DNA of 64,000 bases from Cyanoderma ruficeps (lineage: Eukaryota > Chordata > Aves > Passeriformes > Timaliidae), in the NCBI GenBank assembly GCA_008694505.1, contig VZDJ01000843.1, positions 62,001 through 126,000 on the forward strand. The letters run 5' to 3'. The position numbers were made by a program, and so were the translations under genes. Below are positions 31,855 through 42,057 of the stretch, piece after piece. How positions within the stretch are numbered: position 1 is the stretch's first letter; every line of letters begins with the position of its first letter. The notes beneath the pieces were generated by a model, which saw only the letters and a list, made by a program, of their open reading frames with translations, was not told where the DNA came from and ran no database searches.

Positions 31855-32246
31855 ACTGCGATTCACAGCGCCCCCCGGAGGTATGGGGAGTGTGTAGACG
31901 GGCACGCCACCCTGATGATTGTTTTGTCGCACTCGTCTTTATGGTGGACACGGGATCTGATGTGACGGTGATCCCAGACACGCATTGGCCCCCGAGTTGG
32001 CAGTTACAAGGCCCAGTGCCGGTGCTAGGGGTCGGCGGAGTCCAGAACGCCTTGAAAAGTGCAGAACTAATATCCATCACGGTGTACACCCTGGATGGAG
32101 TCGAGAAACCGGTTTCAGTGCATATCTATGTCCTTTCCAACACCCCGCCCCTGCTGGGACAAGATGCTCAAGCTCTCCTTGGCATGAAGGTAACAAATTT
32201 ACCCATAGGGCCACTCCGGCGTACCCGTCGCTCCCAATTAAGTTAA
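31560..32246 (+). CDS. pro: ERV D pro (aspartic protease)
   Basis: Frame -1 to gag, open to TAA 32244-32246. Contains VDTGSDVT, a flap region and LLGQDAQ in place of LLGRDAQ. Pol is -1 to this frame via AAATTTA at 32195-32201. The protease itself shows no break, but gag upstream has two frameshifts. Confidence 0.7.
   Translation, partial: RAGEGAGWPCATLSPMEYPAAELCHTLGDRAPSNATTSQGAYQFCSTDHVQHSNPDTTSISTHGTHGNAGPEAGRYTGTEASASNPEHSGIPRVALAIDCDSQRPPEVWGVCRRARHPDDCFVALVFMVDTGSDVTVIPDTHWPPSWQLQGPVPVLGVGGVQNALKSAELISITVYTLDGVEKPVSVHIYVLSNTPPLLGQDAQALLGMKVTNLPIGPLRRTRRSQLS
32195..32201 (+). promoter_or_regulatory. pro-pol -1 slippery heptamer of ERV D
   Basis: AAATTTA in pro phase; the -1 frame is open into reverse transcriptase. 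Confidence 0.68.
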
Positions 32247-34746
32247 GCTGGAAGTCAACGGACCCGGTGTACGTCGAGCAGTGGCCCATATCAGAGCCTC
32301 GAAGATCAGCACTGCTCCAGCTCGTCAAACGGGAACCGCAAAAGGGGCACATCGAACCATCAGTCTCACCGTGGAACACGCCCATCTTTGTCATCCCTAA
32401 GCGCAACAGTGAAGGCTTCCGTCTGCTGCATGACCTTCGAGCCGTCAACAAAAAAATCCAACTGATGGGGCCTGTGCAAACAAAACTGCCCAGCAATTCC
32501 TTTGTGCCAGTTAACCAGCCGTGCGCGGTGGTGGACATCAAAGACTGTTTCTTTTCCATCCCCTTGCACGAAGAAGACAAAGAGCGGTTTCCCTTTTCTG
32601 TCATCTTTCCAAACAGCCAACAACCCAGCCTTCGGTACCAATGGAAGGTTTTGCCTCAGGGCATGGTCAACTCACCCACCATCTGTAAAATCGTCGTTAG
32701 CAAAGCCTTAGCTCCGGTCAGAGAGAAAAACTCAGAGGCGACCATCATTCAATACATGGACGACATCCTGATCGCAGCTCCCACGCCAAACCAGGTAGAC
32801 ACTATCATCACAGAAGTTTCGGTTGCCCTGAAAACAAACGGCTTTGAAATAGCAGAAGCAAAAAAGGGGACTTCTGTCACCTTCTTGGGCGTGAAGATCA
32901 ACACCACCCACGTGTCGCCTCCTGCAATCAAGATCCGGCGTGACGTTAAGACCCTGCACGACATCCAACGATTGGTAGGGTCTTTGCAGTGGCTGCAAAA
33001 CACCATGCTCATTCCACCGGAAATCATGTCCCCGCTGTACGACCTCCTAAAGGGCAAACATCCCTGGGAACCCAAAAATATCTCAGAGAAAGCCAAAGAG
33101 TCGTTTGACTACATTGAAAAACTATTACCAACAGCCACACTCGCCAGATAGGATTCAAACTTACCCGTGGACCTGTACACACACTTCACCAAAGAAGGAG
33201 GAGTCGGTGTACTAGCCCAAGGACCACCCAAATTGGTGAAACCGGTCCAGTGGGTCATCATGGGAAAAACACAGCGAGCCTTTTCCCCTGGAATGGAGTG
33301 CATCGGCAGTGTTATCATGAAAGGCAGAAAACTAGCCCTGAACCATCTGGGCTTTGAACCAGCGAAGGTATACCTTCCTTTCCGAAAACACATTCCAGTC
33401 GCCTCAGTAGCTATCTCAGAACATCTCGCTCTGGCTCTATTCGGTTACGGAGGAGAACTCTGTTATGCTGCCAGGCCTCCGTGGATACAGTTGCTGATGA
33501 TAACAGACATAGATCTCTCACCTAAAGTCATCGACAGACCTCAGCCTGGCCCGACAGTATTCACTGACGCCTCTTCAACAACATCAACAGCAGCAGTCGT
33601 GTGGGAAGACGAAAACCGATGGCAGTGCATAAAAATGAAAGACCCATCCCTGTCGGTCCAGCTACTGGAAGCCTCAGCAATAGCACTAGCTTGTAATCTA
33701 TTCCCAGCAAACCATCTTAACATTGTTACGGACTCTATGTTTGCAGCAAAGCTCTGCCAGGCAATGGCGCAACCAGGTATTTCCGGCTCACCAGAGGCCG
33801 TAATGATCGAGGAAGCTCTGCAAACACAACAAGGCACAGTAACCGTCATCCACGTTAACAGCCACAGCCCAATCAAGGGGTACTTCCAACTAGGAAACAG
33901 CAAAGCCGATGCCGCCACAAAAAACCTGTGGACTGTACAGACAGCCCAACAACTACACGATTCCCTGCACATCGGGGCGAAAGCTCTAGCAAAGCGCTGT
34001 GAGAGCTCGATGGCAGATGCCAAGCACATTGTGGCCACCAGCCCTTATTGTCAAAAATCCCCTCTTTGGTCCTGCGGCGTAAACCCTAGGGGCCTAAAGC
34101 CCTCCGAAATTTGGCAGACCGACTTCACCCTATGCCAATTGTTAAAACCCAGAGCGTGGCTAGCAGTCACAGTGGACACATTTAGCGGTGTCATTATAGG
34201 AACACAGCATGCCAAAGCCAACTCCAAAGCTGCAGTACAACATTGGCTGTCAGCCATGGCTTGGCTTGGTATTTGAAACAAATCAAAACAGACAACGGCA
34301 TGCATTTTGTGTCAAGAGCCACCCAGGAATTCGCCGCAAAATGGGGCATCACACTAAAACAAGGTATCCCATACAACAGCACAGGTCAGGCCATTGTAGA
34401 GAGAGCAAATCAAACCCTGAAGACAAAGTTAGAAGTTTTAGCAAAGGCAGAAGGGTTCACGAGCACTATCCCACCAGCAGAACAATCGCGCCTGCTTGCA
34501 ACCGCCACGTTCGCGCTCAATCAGTTCCCTAGGGGAGATCCAAACCAAGCTCCATCTCAAAAACACTGGGCAGTAAAGGCAACCAAAGAAGGACCCCCTG
34601 TTAGTATAAAGAATGAGTTGGGAGAGTGAGAGACAGGATGGAAACTAATAGTTACCGGCAGAGGGTATGCGGCAGTACAAAAGGATGAGGACATAAAATG
34701 GTGCCCTCTGAAATCTATAAAGCCCGTTCTACCCAGCAAAAACTAA
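32202..34746 (+). pseudogene. pol: ERV D pol, broken
   Basis: Reverse transcriptase with LPQGM and YMDD (near 32753), RNase H with FTDASS and TDSMF (aspartate kept), integrase with HHCC (second zinc box reads SPYC, so a cysteine is lost), IWQTDF, KTDNGM and GQAIVERAN. Breaks: TAG 33149-33151 in the connection region where sisters have tryptophan, a frameshift near 34274, and TGA 34627-34629 where sisters have tryptophan. A six-base gap relative to B removes two lysine-region residues near 32862. Not translatable as one protein. Confidence 0.87.
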
Positions 34747-34770
34747 CAAACTCTGAGTGTCTCCCCACAG

Positions 34771-36572
34771 GTTTCTCCTTGCAGGTCATCAGCCGAGCGT
34801 CCAGTCCAACTCTGGCTCTTCTGCTTGCTGCTAGCAGTGTTGTCTTACCCCAGCGACAGCCACCATCCCTATCGGCCCCACGTGTGGACATTCAAGAACT
34901 TCATCTCCGGCGCTGTGATAGGCCAATTGGAAACCAACACCCCAGCATGGACAGTGCGGTTGGCCGACATCTTCACAAACGACCGGTCGGGTAAAACCTC
35001 TCGTGACATCGCGGTACAGACATATTGGTGTCCAAGCCATAACCCCGCGAAAAAACAGTGCACTCGACCAGGTTATTGGTTTTGCGGGCACTGGGGGTGT
35101 GAGACCATCGTAACCGGCTACCGCCGATGGAGACCCCCCAGAGAGGATGTGTTCTTAAAGGTGACAGGTTGGCCTCATGACTGTGTCTTTGGGACCAAGT
35201 ATCAAGGCAGGAAAATAGGGACATGTACACACCTTACAATTACGGTCCTACAGCCACAGGACCCTTCATGGGCGATGGGCAGATTATGGTCGGTGTACCA
35301 ACATGATGATGCACCCCTTATCAAGGACCCTGACCTAGGCACAGTGATACAAATTATTAGGGCTCCAACACATAAAAGACACATAGCAGTAGGCCCGAAC
35401 GAACTAGCCACCTTCATGAAAAACACACCGTCCGCGACCGTCTCCCCAGAAGGAGAAAGGTCGTCAGTTACTGCTACAGTGTTAAAGCCAGCACGTGTCA
35501 TTCCCGCACCAAAAGACCAAGCACAAAACTTGTTCACCAGAATGTTATATGCCGCCTTTCTATCTCTCAATGCCTTACAGCCAAACCTTACAGAATCCTG
35601 TTGGCTCTGCTACGACTCCAGACCATCCTTTTACGAAGGAATAGGCTCCAACAGGACGTTCCAGTACTCACAAGAAGCAAGTCCCAAGCAGTGTAGATGG
35701 GACACCCCGAGCAAAGGCATCACATTAGGGATCATCTCAGGACATGGGGTCTGTATAGGAAATAAAAGCACAAAGCCCCAGAACACAGAGTTATGCAAGT
35801 CCCCTGTCAAATTAGACAAACAAAAGGAGTGGGCCATTCCAGCGCCCGGAAATATGTGGCCATGCCACACCACCGGTCTTACCCTTGTGTCGCTATCAAA
35901 CGCCTTGATGAGACTAACGATTTTTGTACCCAAGTTGTTGTCATCCCCAGGATCCTGTATCACACAGACGACGAAGTCGTGGCGCACTTTGAGACCAACG
36001 CACACCGAACGAAAAGAGAGATAGCCACAGCCGTCAGTTTGGCACTTCTCCTGACCCTAGGAGGAACCGGCGCAGCCACAGGCATCACTTTGTTGGCCAC
36101 ACAGAAACAAGGCTTAGAGCAGTTGCAGAGAACCATAGATGAGGGCCTCCTCCAAATACATAGAAACATCCTGAAACTAGAGGAATCCCTGTTTCCTCTG
36201 TCGGAAATGGTCCTCCAAAACAGGCGAGGCCTAGATCTCCTCTTAATGCAGCAAGGAGGTCTGTGTGCAGCCCTAAAGGAAGAATGCTGCACGTATGTAA
36301 ACCATTCAGGCCCAATTAGGCAGTCCATGACGGAGCTAAAAGAAAGGCTCGAGCGCCGCAGTTACGAGCTGCAGTGACAAAATTGGTTTAATTCCCTGTT
36401 CAATCAGCGTCCCTGGATTGCTCCTGTGATTACGGCCCTAATAGGTCCCGTTATCGTCATAATTTTGGCCCTCCTGTTTGGCCCTTGTATGCTTAACAAA
36501 ATCGCCCAGTTTGTCAAAGCCCGCTTGAGCAAAATTGAAATTATGGTCTTGCAGCAAAGACAGCTGACCTAA
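34771..36572 (+). pseudogene. env: ERV D env, one frameshift and one nonsense codon
   Basis: Follows an acceptor (gtctccccacag, ending 34770) in phase with the gag leader 29612-29629. A hydrophobic signal lies about 34815-34850. The surface subunit has YWFCGHWGCET and CWLC and is open to about 35880, where a frameshift occurs. A good furin site RTKR lies near 36011-36022, followed by a GGTGAATG fusion peptide, [19 protein letters not shown] and an anchor ending FGPCMLNK. TGA 36375-36377 interrupts the membrane-proximal part. Of the three env genes of this family in the window, D best keeps the cleavage site. Confidence 0.88.
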
Positions 36573-36690
36573 AATGGCTGAGAGACTAATCCACTCGCTC
36601 ATTAGCATCTCAATTTGTCCCCGCGTTACTAACTGTCGTTCACACAGTTCACAGTTCTAACGTTCATACTAATCCAGTGTAATAGTTCAT

Positions 36691-36704
36691 GGAGAGGGGG
36701 GAAA
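36691..36704 (+). other. Polypurine tract of ERV D
   Basis: GGAGAGGGGGGAAA directly before the 3' LTR. Confidence 0.88.
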
Positions 36705-36966
36705 CGTAGTTAGCCCAAACACCGGCCGGAAGATCTCGCGCTGTCACGAGGAGATAGGGCCCCTCCTCTCCATAGAGTTGCTCAGTTATGTAACACCAAG
36801 GAAGTGACGCGAGCACCCCGAAGCTATAAAAAGGGGCGCCCGCAGGAAATAAACGCATTCCACCATTCATCATATTGGTGTGAGGAGTGGTTTGTCCAGC
36901 CAGGTTGTAAGTTCGCTGTGGTCTCCATCTAAACCAGGTCGTCACCGCCAGCCGCCGCTGGCGACA
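36705..36966 (+). repeat. 3' LTR of ERV D
   Basis: 262 bases, about 4 differences from the 5' LTR (1.5 percent). Its first base is C where T is expected, so the terminal TG is mutated. Followed by the TSD cacccc. Confidence 0.95.
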
Positions 36967-36972
36967 CACCCC

Positions 36973-38246
36973 CTTTCTTACCACTACCTCCTCCCCCAGC
37001 TGACCTCATACTAGGAGCCTCTCCTACTACTACTCCGTCCCCATCTGTTCCTGTGATGTCACCGGATTTATCCTTCTCCGGAACTAATCCTTTCCATTCA
37101 TCGAGCACTCCTATTGGAACCCCCGTTGACAGCCCTAGGCCACCTTTGCCGTCCACCGTTTCTTCACCTCCTCCCAACTGGGAATTAACGGCATCAACCT
37201 CAAATAGTGAGAGCGCGCCCATTCCGGAAACCTCTGAAGGGCCATATCAAAATACTAGATCAAAAACTAAACTATTTCCATTAAGAGAAGTACCTATGGG
37301 TGGGGCAGTAGGCGGAATTGGTTTCGTAAACGCCCCATTAACTGCCTCTGAAGTAAGGAGTTTTAAGAAGGAATTGGGAAACTTAGTTGAAAACCCTATA
37401 GGAATCTCAAACCAAATCGATCAATTTCTGGGCCCGAGTATATACACGTGGAGTGAAATGAACTCCATTATGAATATCCTGTTTAACCCGGAAGAGGTGA
37501 GGTTGATTTGAACAGCCGGTGTCCGCATTTGGGAGAGGGAAAACCGGACGGGGCCTCCAGGGGAACAAAAATTACCAACAGCCGATCCTGAGTGGGATCC
37601 AAATAGAGAGGAAGATAGAAGAAATATGGGAGAATATAGAAGTCTCATGGTTAGCGGTATTAGAGAATCAGTCCCGCGAAATAATAACACAAAATTGGCA
37701 TTTGACGGGGCGCAAGAGAAGGATGAATCCCTGGCAGCTTGGTTGGACAGGCTTAGGAGGAATTTTCAACAGTATTTGAGCATTGACCCGGATAGCTTGG
37801 AGGGACAGGGATTTCTAAAACTCCAATTTGTAACGAAATCATGGCCGGACATAAGGCGAAAATTAGAAAGACTGGAAGATTGGCAGGAAAAGAGCGTGAA
37901 TGAATTGTTAAGGGAAGCGTGAAAGGTGTACCTACGTAGAGATGAAGAGAAAACGAGGACCAAAACCAAGATGATGGTTGCAGTTGCCAGGGAAAGTGTA
38001 AGAGATTTAGTAAATCCCCCAAAAGAAGGAGGCGAAAAGCCTTCAGGAAGAAAATCAAAAACTACAGACCCCCGACCGTGGGTTGTAACACCGCGAGAAG
38101 GAGAAATAAGGAGATGCTTTTATTGTGGTCAAGTGGGACACCTAAGACGGGAATGTAAGAAGGAGGCTTTCGATAAGGCTATAGTGAAGGAGCAAGAAGC
38201 TCTCGAGAGAGCTCTTAGAGGAGAGGCAGATTCTAATGGTGACTAG
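36973..38246 (+). pseudogene. gag: ERV E gag, part 3 (proline-rich end, capsid, nucleocapsid)
   Basis: The frame continues after insertion D through more proline-rich sequence, a capsid with LREVPMGG near its start, a major-homology-like stretch (ESLAAWLDRLRRNF), and one CCHC knuckle (CFYCGQVGHLRREC, about 38116-38157). Two in-frame nonsense codons interrupt it: TGA at 37509-37511 and TGA at 37920-37922. There is no frameshift inside this part. The domain order is that of gammaretroviral Gag. It ends at TAG 38244-38246, and pro-pol follows in the same frame. Confidence 0.82.
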
Positions 38247-38249
38247 GGG
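38244..38249 (+). promoter_or_regulatory. Gag-pol amber codon with TAG-G context (ERV E)
   Basis: The gag frame ends in TAG followed by G, and the protease frame continues in the same phase. Gammaretroviruses make Gag-Pol by reading through such an amber codon with help from a downstream pseudoknot. I did not verify a pseudoknot. Confidence 0.7.
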
Positions 38250-41200
38250 TGTCATGGGCTCTTTCCTTTAGGGGACCCTGAAAACCATCCTGAAGAGCCC
38301 ATAGTAAAATTGATAGTGGGTCCCCTCTACCAAGAGTTAGAATTCTTAGTAGACACTGGTGCGGAAAAATCAAGCCTAAAACAACTCCCGTTAGGCACAT
38401 GCGTAGGGAAGAAATTACGTGACGTACAGGGAGCTGAGGGAAAGCCTTTTAAAGCCTCAGTCATAAATAATGTAGAAATTAGGGGCAATTCAAGGAAATG
38501 TACAACCGACTTGATTTATTTGCCCAACATAGATTCCAACCTACTTGGAAGAGATTTGCAGGTGACTTTAAACATTGGGGTCATACCCAGAGAGGGCAAA
38601 ATGATAGTACAGCTAATGAAGTTAACGGCAGAGAACCTAGGGGAAATTAATCCAGAGGTCTGGGCCGAGGCCGGGAAATACAGGTTTCTAAACATCCCCC
38701 CTATAAAGATCAGAATGCAGAAAGGGATAGCCCCTATAAGGGTCAAACAGTACCCCCTCTCAGTAGAAGCAAGAAAAGGACTTTCATCGATTATTACCCA
38801 CTTGTTAGCAGCAGAAATCCTAGAGCCCTGTTTGTCACCCCACAATACCCCCATCTTGGCGGTCAAGAAAAGGGAGAATAAATACCGACTGGTCCAGGAC
38901 CTGAGAGAAGTTAATAAAAGAACCATCTCTAATTATCCTCTCGTGGCTAACCCTCATAATTTGTTAAGTCAAATCCATCGAGAACAGGGGTGGTTCACGG
39001 TGATAGATCTGAAAGATGCTTTCTGGGCCTGTCCGTTGGCTCCAGAAAGTAGGGACTGGTTCGCCTTTGAATGGGAATGCCCGGAGACTCAGAAGACAAC
39101 AGCTAAGATGGACACGCCTCCCGCAAGGGTTTTCGGAAAGTCCAAATTTATTCGGGAAGGCCTTAGAGGAATTGATACAACAATTCGCCCTGAAAGATAA
39201 TTGTCAAATTTTGCAGTATGTAGATGACCTGTTAATCACTGGAGAGACTCAGATAGAAGTAAAACAAGTCAGCATCAATGTTCTGAATTTTTTGGGGGAA
39301 AAGGGTCTCAGGGTTTCTAGAGAAAAATTACAATTTGTAGAACAGCAAGTCACTTATCTAGGCCACATAATCGGGAAAGGGTATAAGAAGCTAACGCCGG
39401 AAAGAATTTTGGGAATAATAGCTATTCCGGCCCCAACATCAAAAAGGGACGTGAGAAAATTGTTAGGACTATTCGGATACTGTCGAATGTGGTTAGATAA
39501 GTATTTGCAGAAAGTTAAGTTCCTTTATGAGAAACTAACCCAACCAGAACCAGTCATGCGGACCGAGGGAGATGAAAAACAGTTAGAGAGTCTAAAGACC
39601 GAGCTAACGACAGCCCCAGTCCTGGGACTCCCGGACCTCAGGAAAAAGTTTGACCTATTTATAAATGCTGAGGAAGGGGTAGCGTATGGGGTGCTCACTC
39701 AGGAATGGGGGGATAAGAGGAAACCCATCGCTTTTCTTTCCAAACTCTTAGACCCAGTTGCTAGGGGGTGGCCCACCTGCCTCCAAGCAATAGCAGCCAC
39801 TGCATTACTCCTCGAAGAAGCAAAGAGGTTGACCTTACAGGGAGAGATTATAATACATACTCCACATGGTTTAAAAACAGTGTTAAGCCAGAAAGCCCAT
39901 CAATGGTTAACAGACCCTAGACTCTTACAGTACGAAGTGATGTTAACCACTTCGGAAAATTTAAAGTGGATCACTTCAAAAGTCATGAACCCCGCTCAGT
40001 TTCTGTCAGGAGAACCTTCCCCAGATCTAGAACATAGCTGTATAGAAATTATAGATCTACAAACAAAAATCAGAGAGGATCTCGAGGATACCCCATTACC
40101 TGATGGGAGAATTTTGTTTACTGATGGGTCTTCCTGAGTAGTGGAAGGGAAAAGACTATCGGGCTATGCAGTGGTGGAAGAGGTCGGGGAAAGTGATCTG
40201 CAAGTAATCGATAAAGGAAAACTCCCAGCAAACTGGATTGGATTTATTGAAAAAAGATAAAGGCACTATTTACACTGATTCACGTTATGCTTATGGGGTA
40301 GCCCATACATTTGGTAAAATATGGGAGAAGAGAGGATATTTAAATTCAAAAGGGAGAGACCTAATACACAAACAGTTAGTAAAAGAAGTGTTAGATTCCT
40401 TGCAGAAACCCGAAGAGATAGCTATAGTGCATATCAAAGGCCATCAGAAAGGGGAGTTGCTGGAGATAAGGGGAAACCGAACTGCAGACTTGGCTGCCAA
40501 ACTAGCCGCCCCGAATTCTGAAGAACCAGTAAAACTTTTCACCTTGAACAAACCCTCAGAGGAGAAGGTGGAGAATCTAATTTTTAGCCCTACAGAAATA
40601 GAGCTAATAAAGGAGATGGAAATACACCAGGGGAGCAAGGGGCAGTGGGTGACACCAGACGGGAGGAAATTTTTGAACAAAGCCATAGCCAGAGAAGTGT
40701 TAAAGGAAATACATAACTTGACCCATTGGGGTGCCCAAGGGCTATGTGATCACTTTCTGAGAGAGTACATCTGTGTTGGAGCTTATAGCTTAGCAAAAGC
40801 TATCACGGAAGGGTGCCCAATTTGCCAGAAGGTAAACCAGAGGGTTATGAAGAAGGTTAAGACAGGAGGAAGGCCAATAGCACTAAGACCATTTCAGAAC
40901 GTGCAGATTGACTTTACAGAAATGCCCTCAGTACAAGGATATAAACACTTACTAGTAATCGTGGACCATCTGACCCATTGGGTTGAAGCCTTTCCTACCA
41001 AAAAGGAAACGGCTCAAACAGTGATAAAAATATTGTTAGAGCATATTGTTCCACGCTGTGGGCTAATAAATAACATAGACTCAGACTGTGGCCCACACTT
41101 CACTGCGCAAGTGTTACAAAAACTGGTACAAGCTCTGGGAATCAAATGGCGTTTGCACACCCCTTGGCATCCACAAAGCTCGGGAAGGGTAGAGAGGATG

Positions 41201-41776
41201 AATAAGACCCTCAAAAATACACTGACAAAATTAATCCAAGAGACAGGCATGAATTGGCTTAAATGCCTGCCTTTGGCTTTATTGAGAATCCGAGTATGAC
41301 CCAGATCGGATATCAAAGTGTCGCCGTATGAAATGTTATTTGGACTCCCCTTCCTGTTGACCCCATATAGTTCAGCGGATTATTTGGACGGGAAGGCGGA
41401 AGTCCAAAATTACATAATGATCATTGGGAATACATTGGCAGAACTCAGAAAAAAGGGGCATCTTCCTCAAACCTCTCCCCTTGATGTGGATGTTCACCAT
41501 ATAAAACCAGGGGACTGGGTGCTGATTAAATCCTGGAACACTCCCTCACTAACCCCTAAATATGAAGGTCCATTTCAGGTCTTACTTACCACCCAGATTG
41601 CAATAAGAACTGAAGAAAAGGGTTGGACCCATGTTTCCTGGGTAAAGGGGCCCTTGCCTTCTCCAAGTGATCCATCGAACTCGAACCCAACCACCACTAC
41701 TTCTTCCAACTGGACTGCAGAGAGAGACCCAGAGACATTAAAGATAACCCTCAGAAAGAGAGCCACCGCGCCTTAA
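38247..41776 (+). pseudogene. pol: ERV E pro-pol, broken
   Basis: Protease with DTGA at 38352-38363 and LLGRDL; reverse transcriptase with LPQGF and the YVDD box (39217-39228); RNase H with FTDGSS, TDSRYA and a GNRTADLAAK end; integrase with an HHCC domain ending CPICQK, IDFTEMP, a DCGPHF box, the glutamate in GRVERMN, and a C-terminal SH3-like part. YVDD and the integrase pattern are gammaretroviral. Breaks: a frameshift near 39085 in reverse transcriptase, TGA at 40136-40138 followed by a frameshift before 40238 in RNase H, and TGA at 41297-41299 in integrase. The 280 bases between pol and env hold no frame, whereas gammaretroviral env usually overlaps pol. No intact enzyme is encoded. Confidence 0.88.
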
Positions 41777-42057
41777 GATCCTGAAGTACAGAACTGATGT
41801 TGCAGAGTGTAAACAGATAATAGAGGTCATTGTGTGATAGAGTTTCATAATACTAAGTTGTTCTAAAGTTTTTTTGTGGGAAATACGTTGTTTCTGAAGT
41901 TTAGTGAGGCATACTTCTCTTACAGGACATTAACATAAGGCGACAAAAAGGTGTAAAGAGTAGGAGTGAGTGAAAAGATGCTGCAGAAGGGCCAAATAAT
42001 ACATTCTAGGTACCACCATATAAAACCAAGAGGCAAGACTGGGCAGGATCGAGAAAA

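Larger units (their letters stand above)
29171..36966 (+). mobile_element. ERV copy D, inserted in E gag
   Basis: Provirus of 7.8 kb with LTRs at 29171-29432 and 36705-36966 (262 bases, about 4 differences) and a perfect 6-base duplication cacccc (29165-29170, 36967-36972). Order: LTR, tRNA-Phe site, gag, pro, pol, env, polypurine tract, LTR. The E gag frame is in phase across it. The LTR U3 differs from A and B but R/U5 and the coding regions are homologous. Gag, pol and env each have breaks. Confidence 0.95.
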
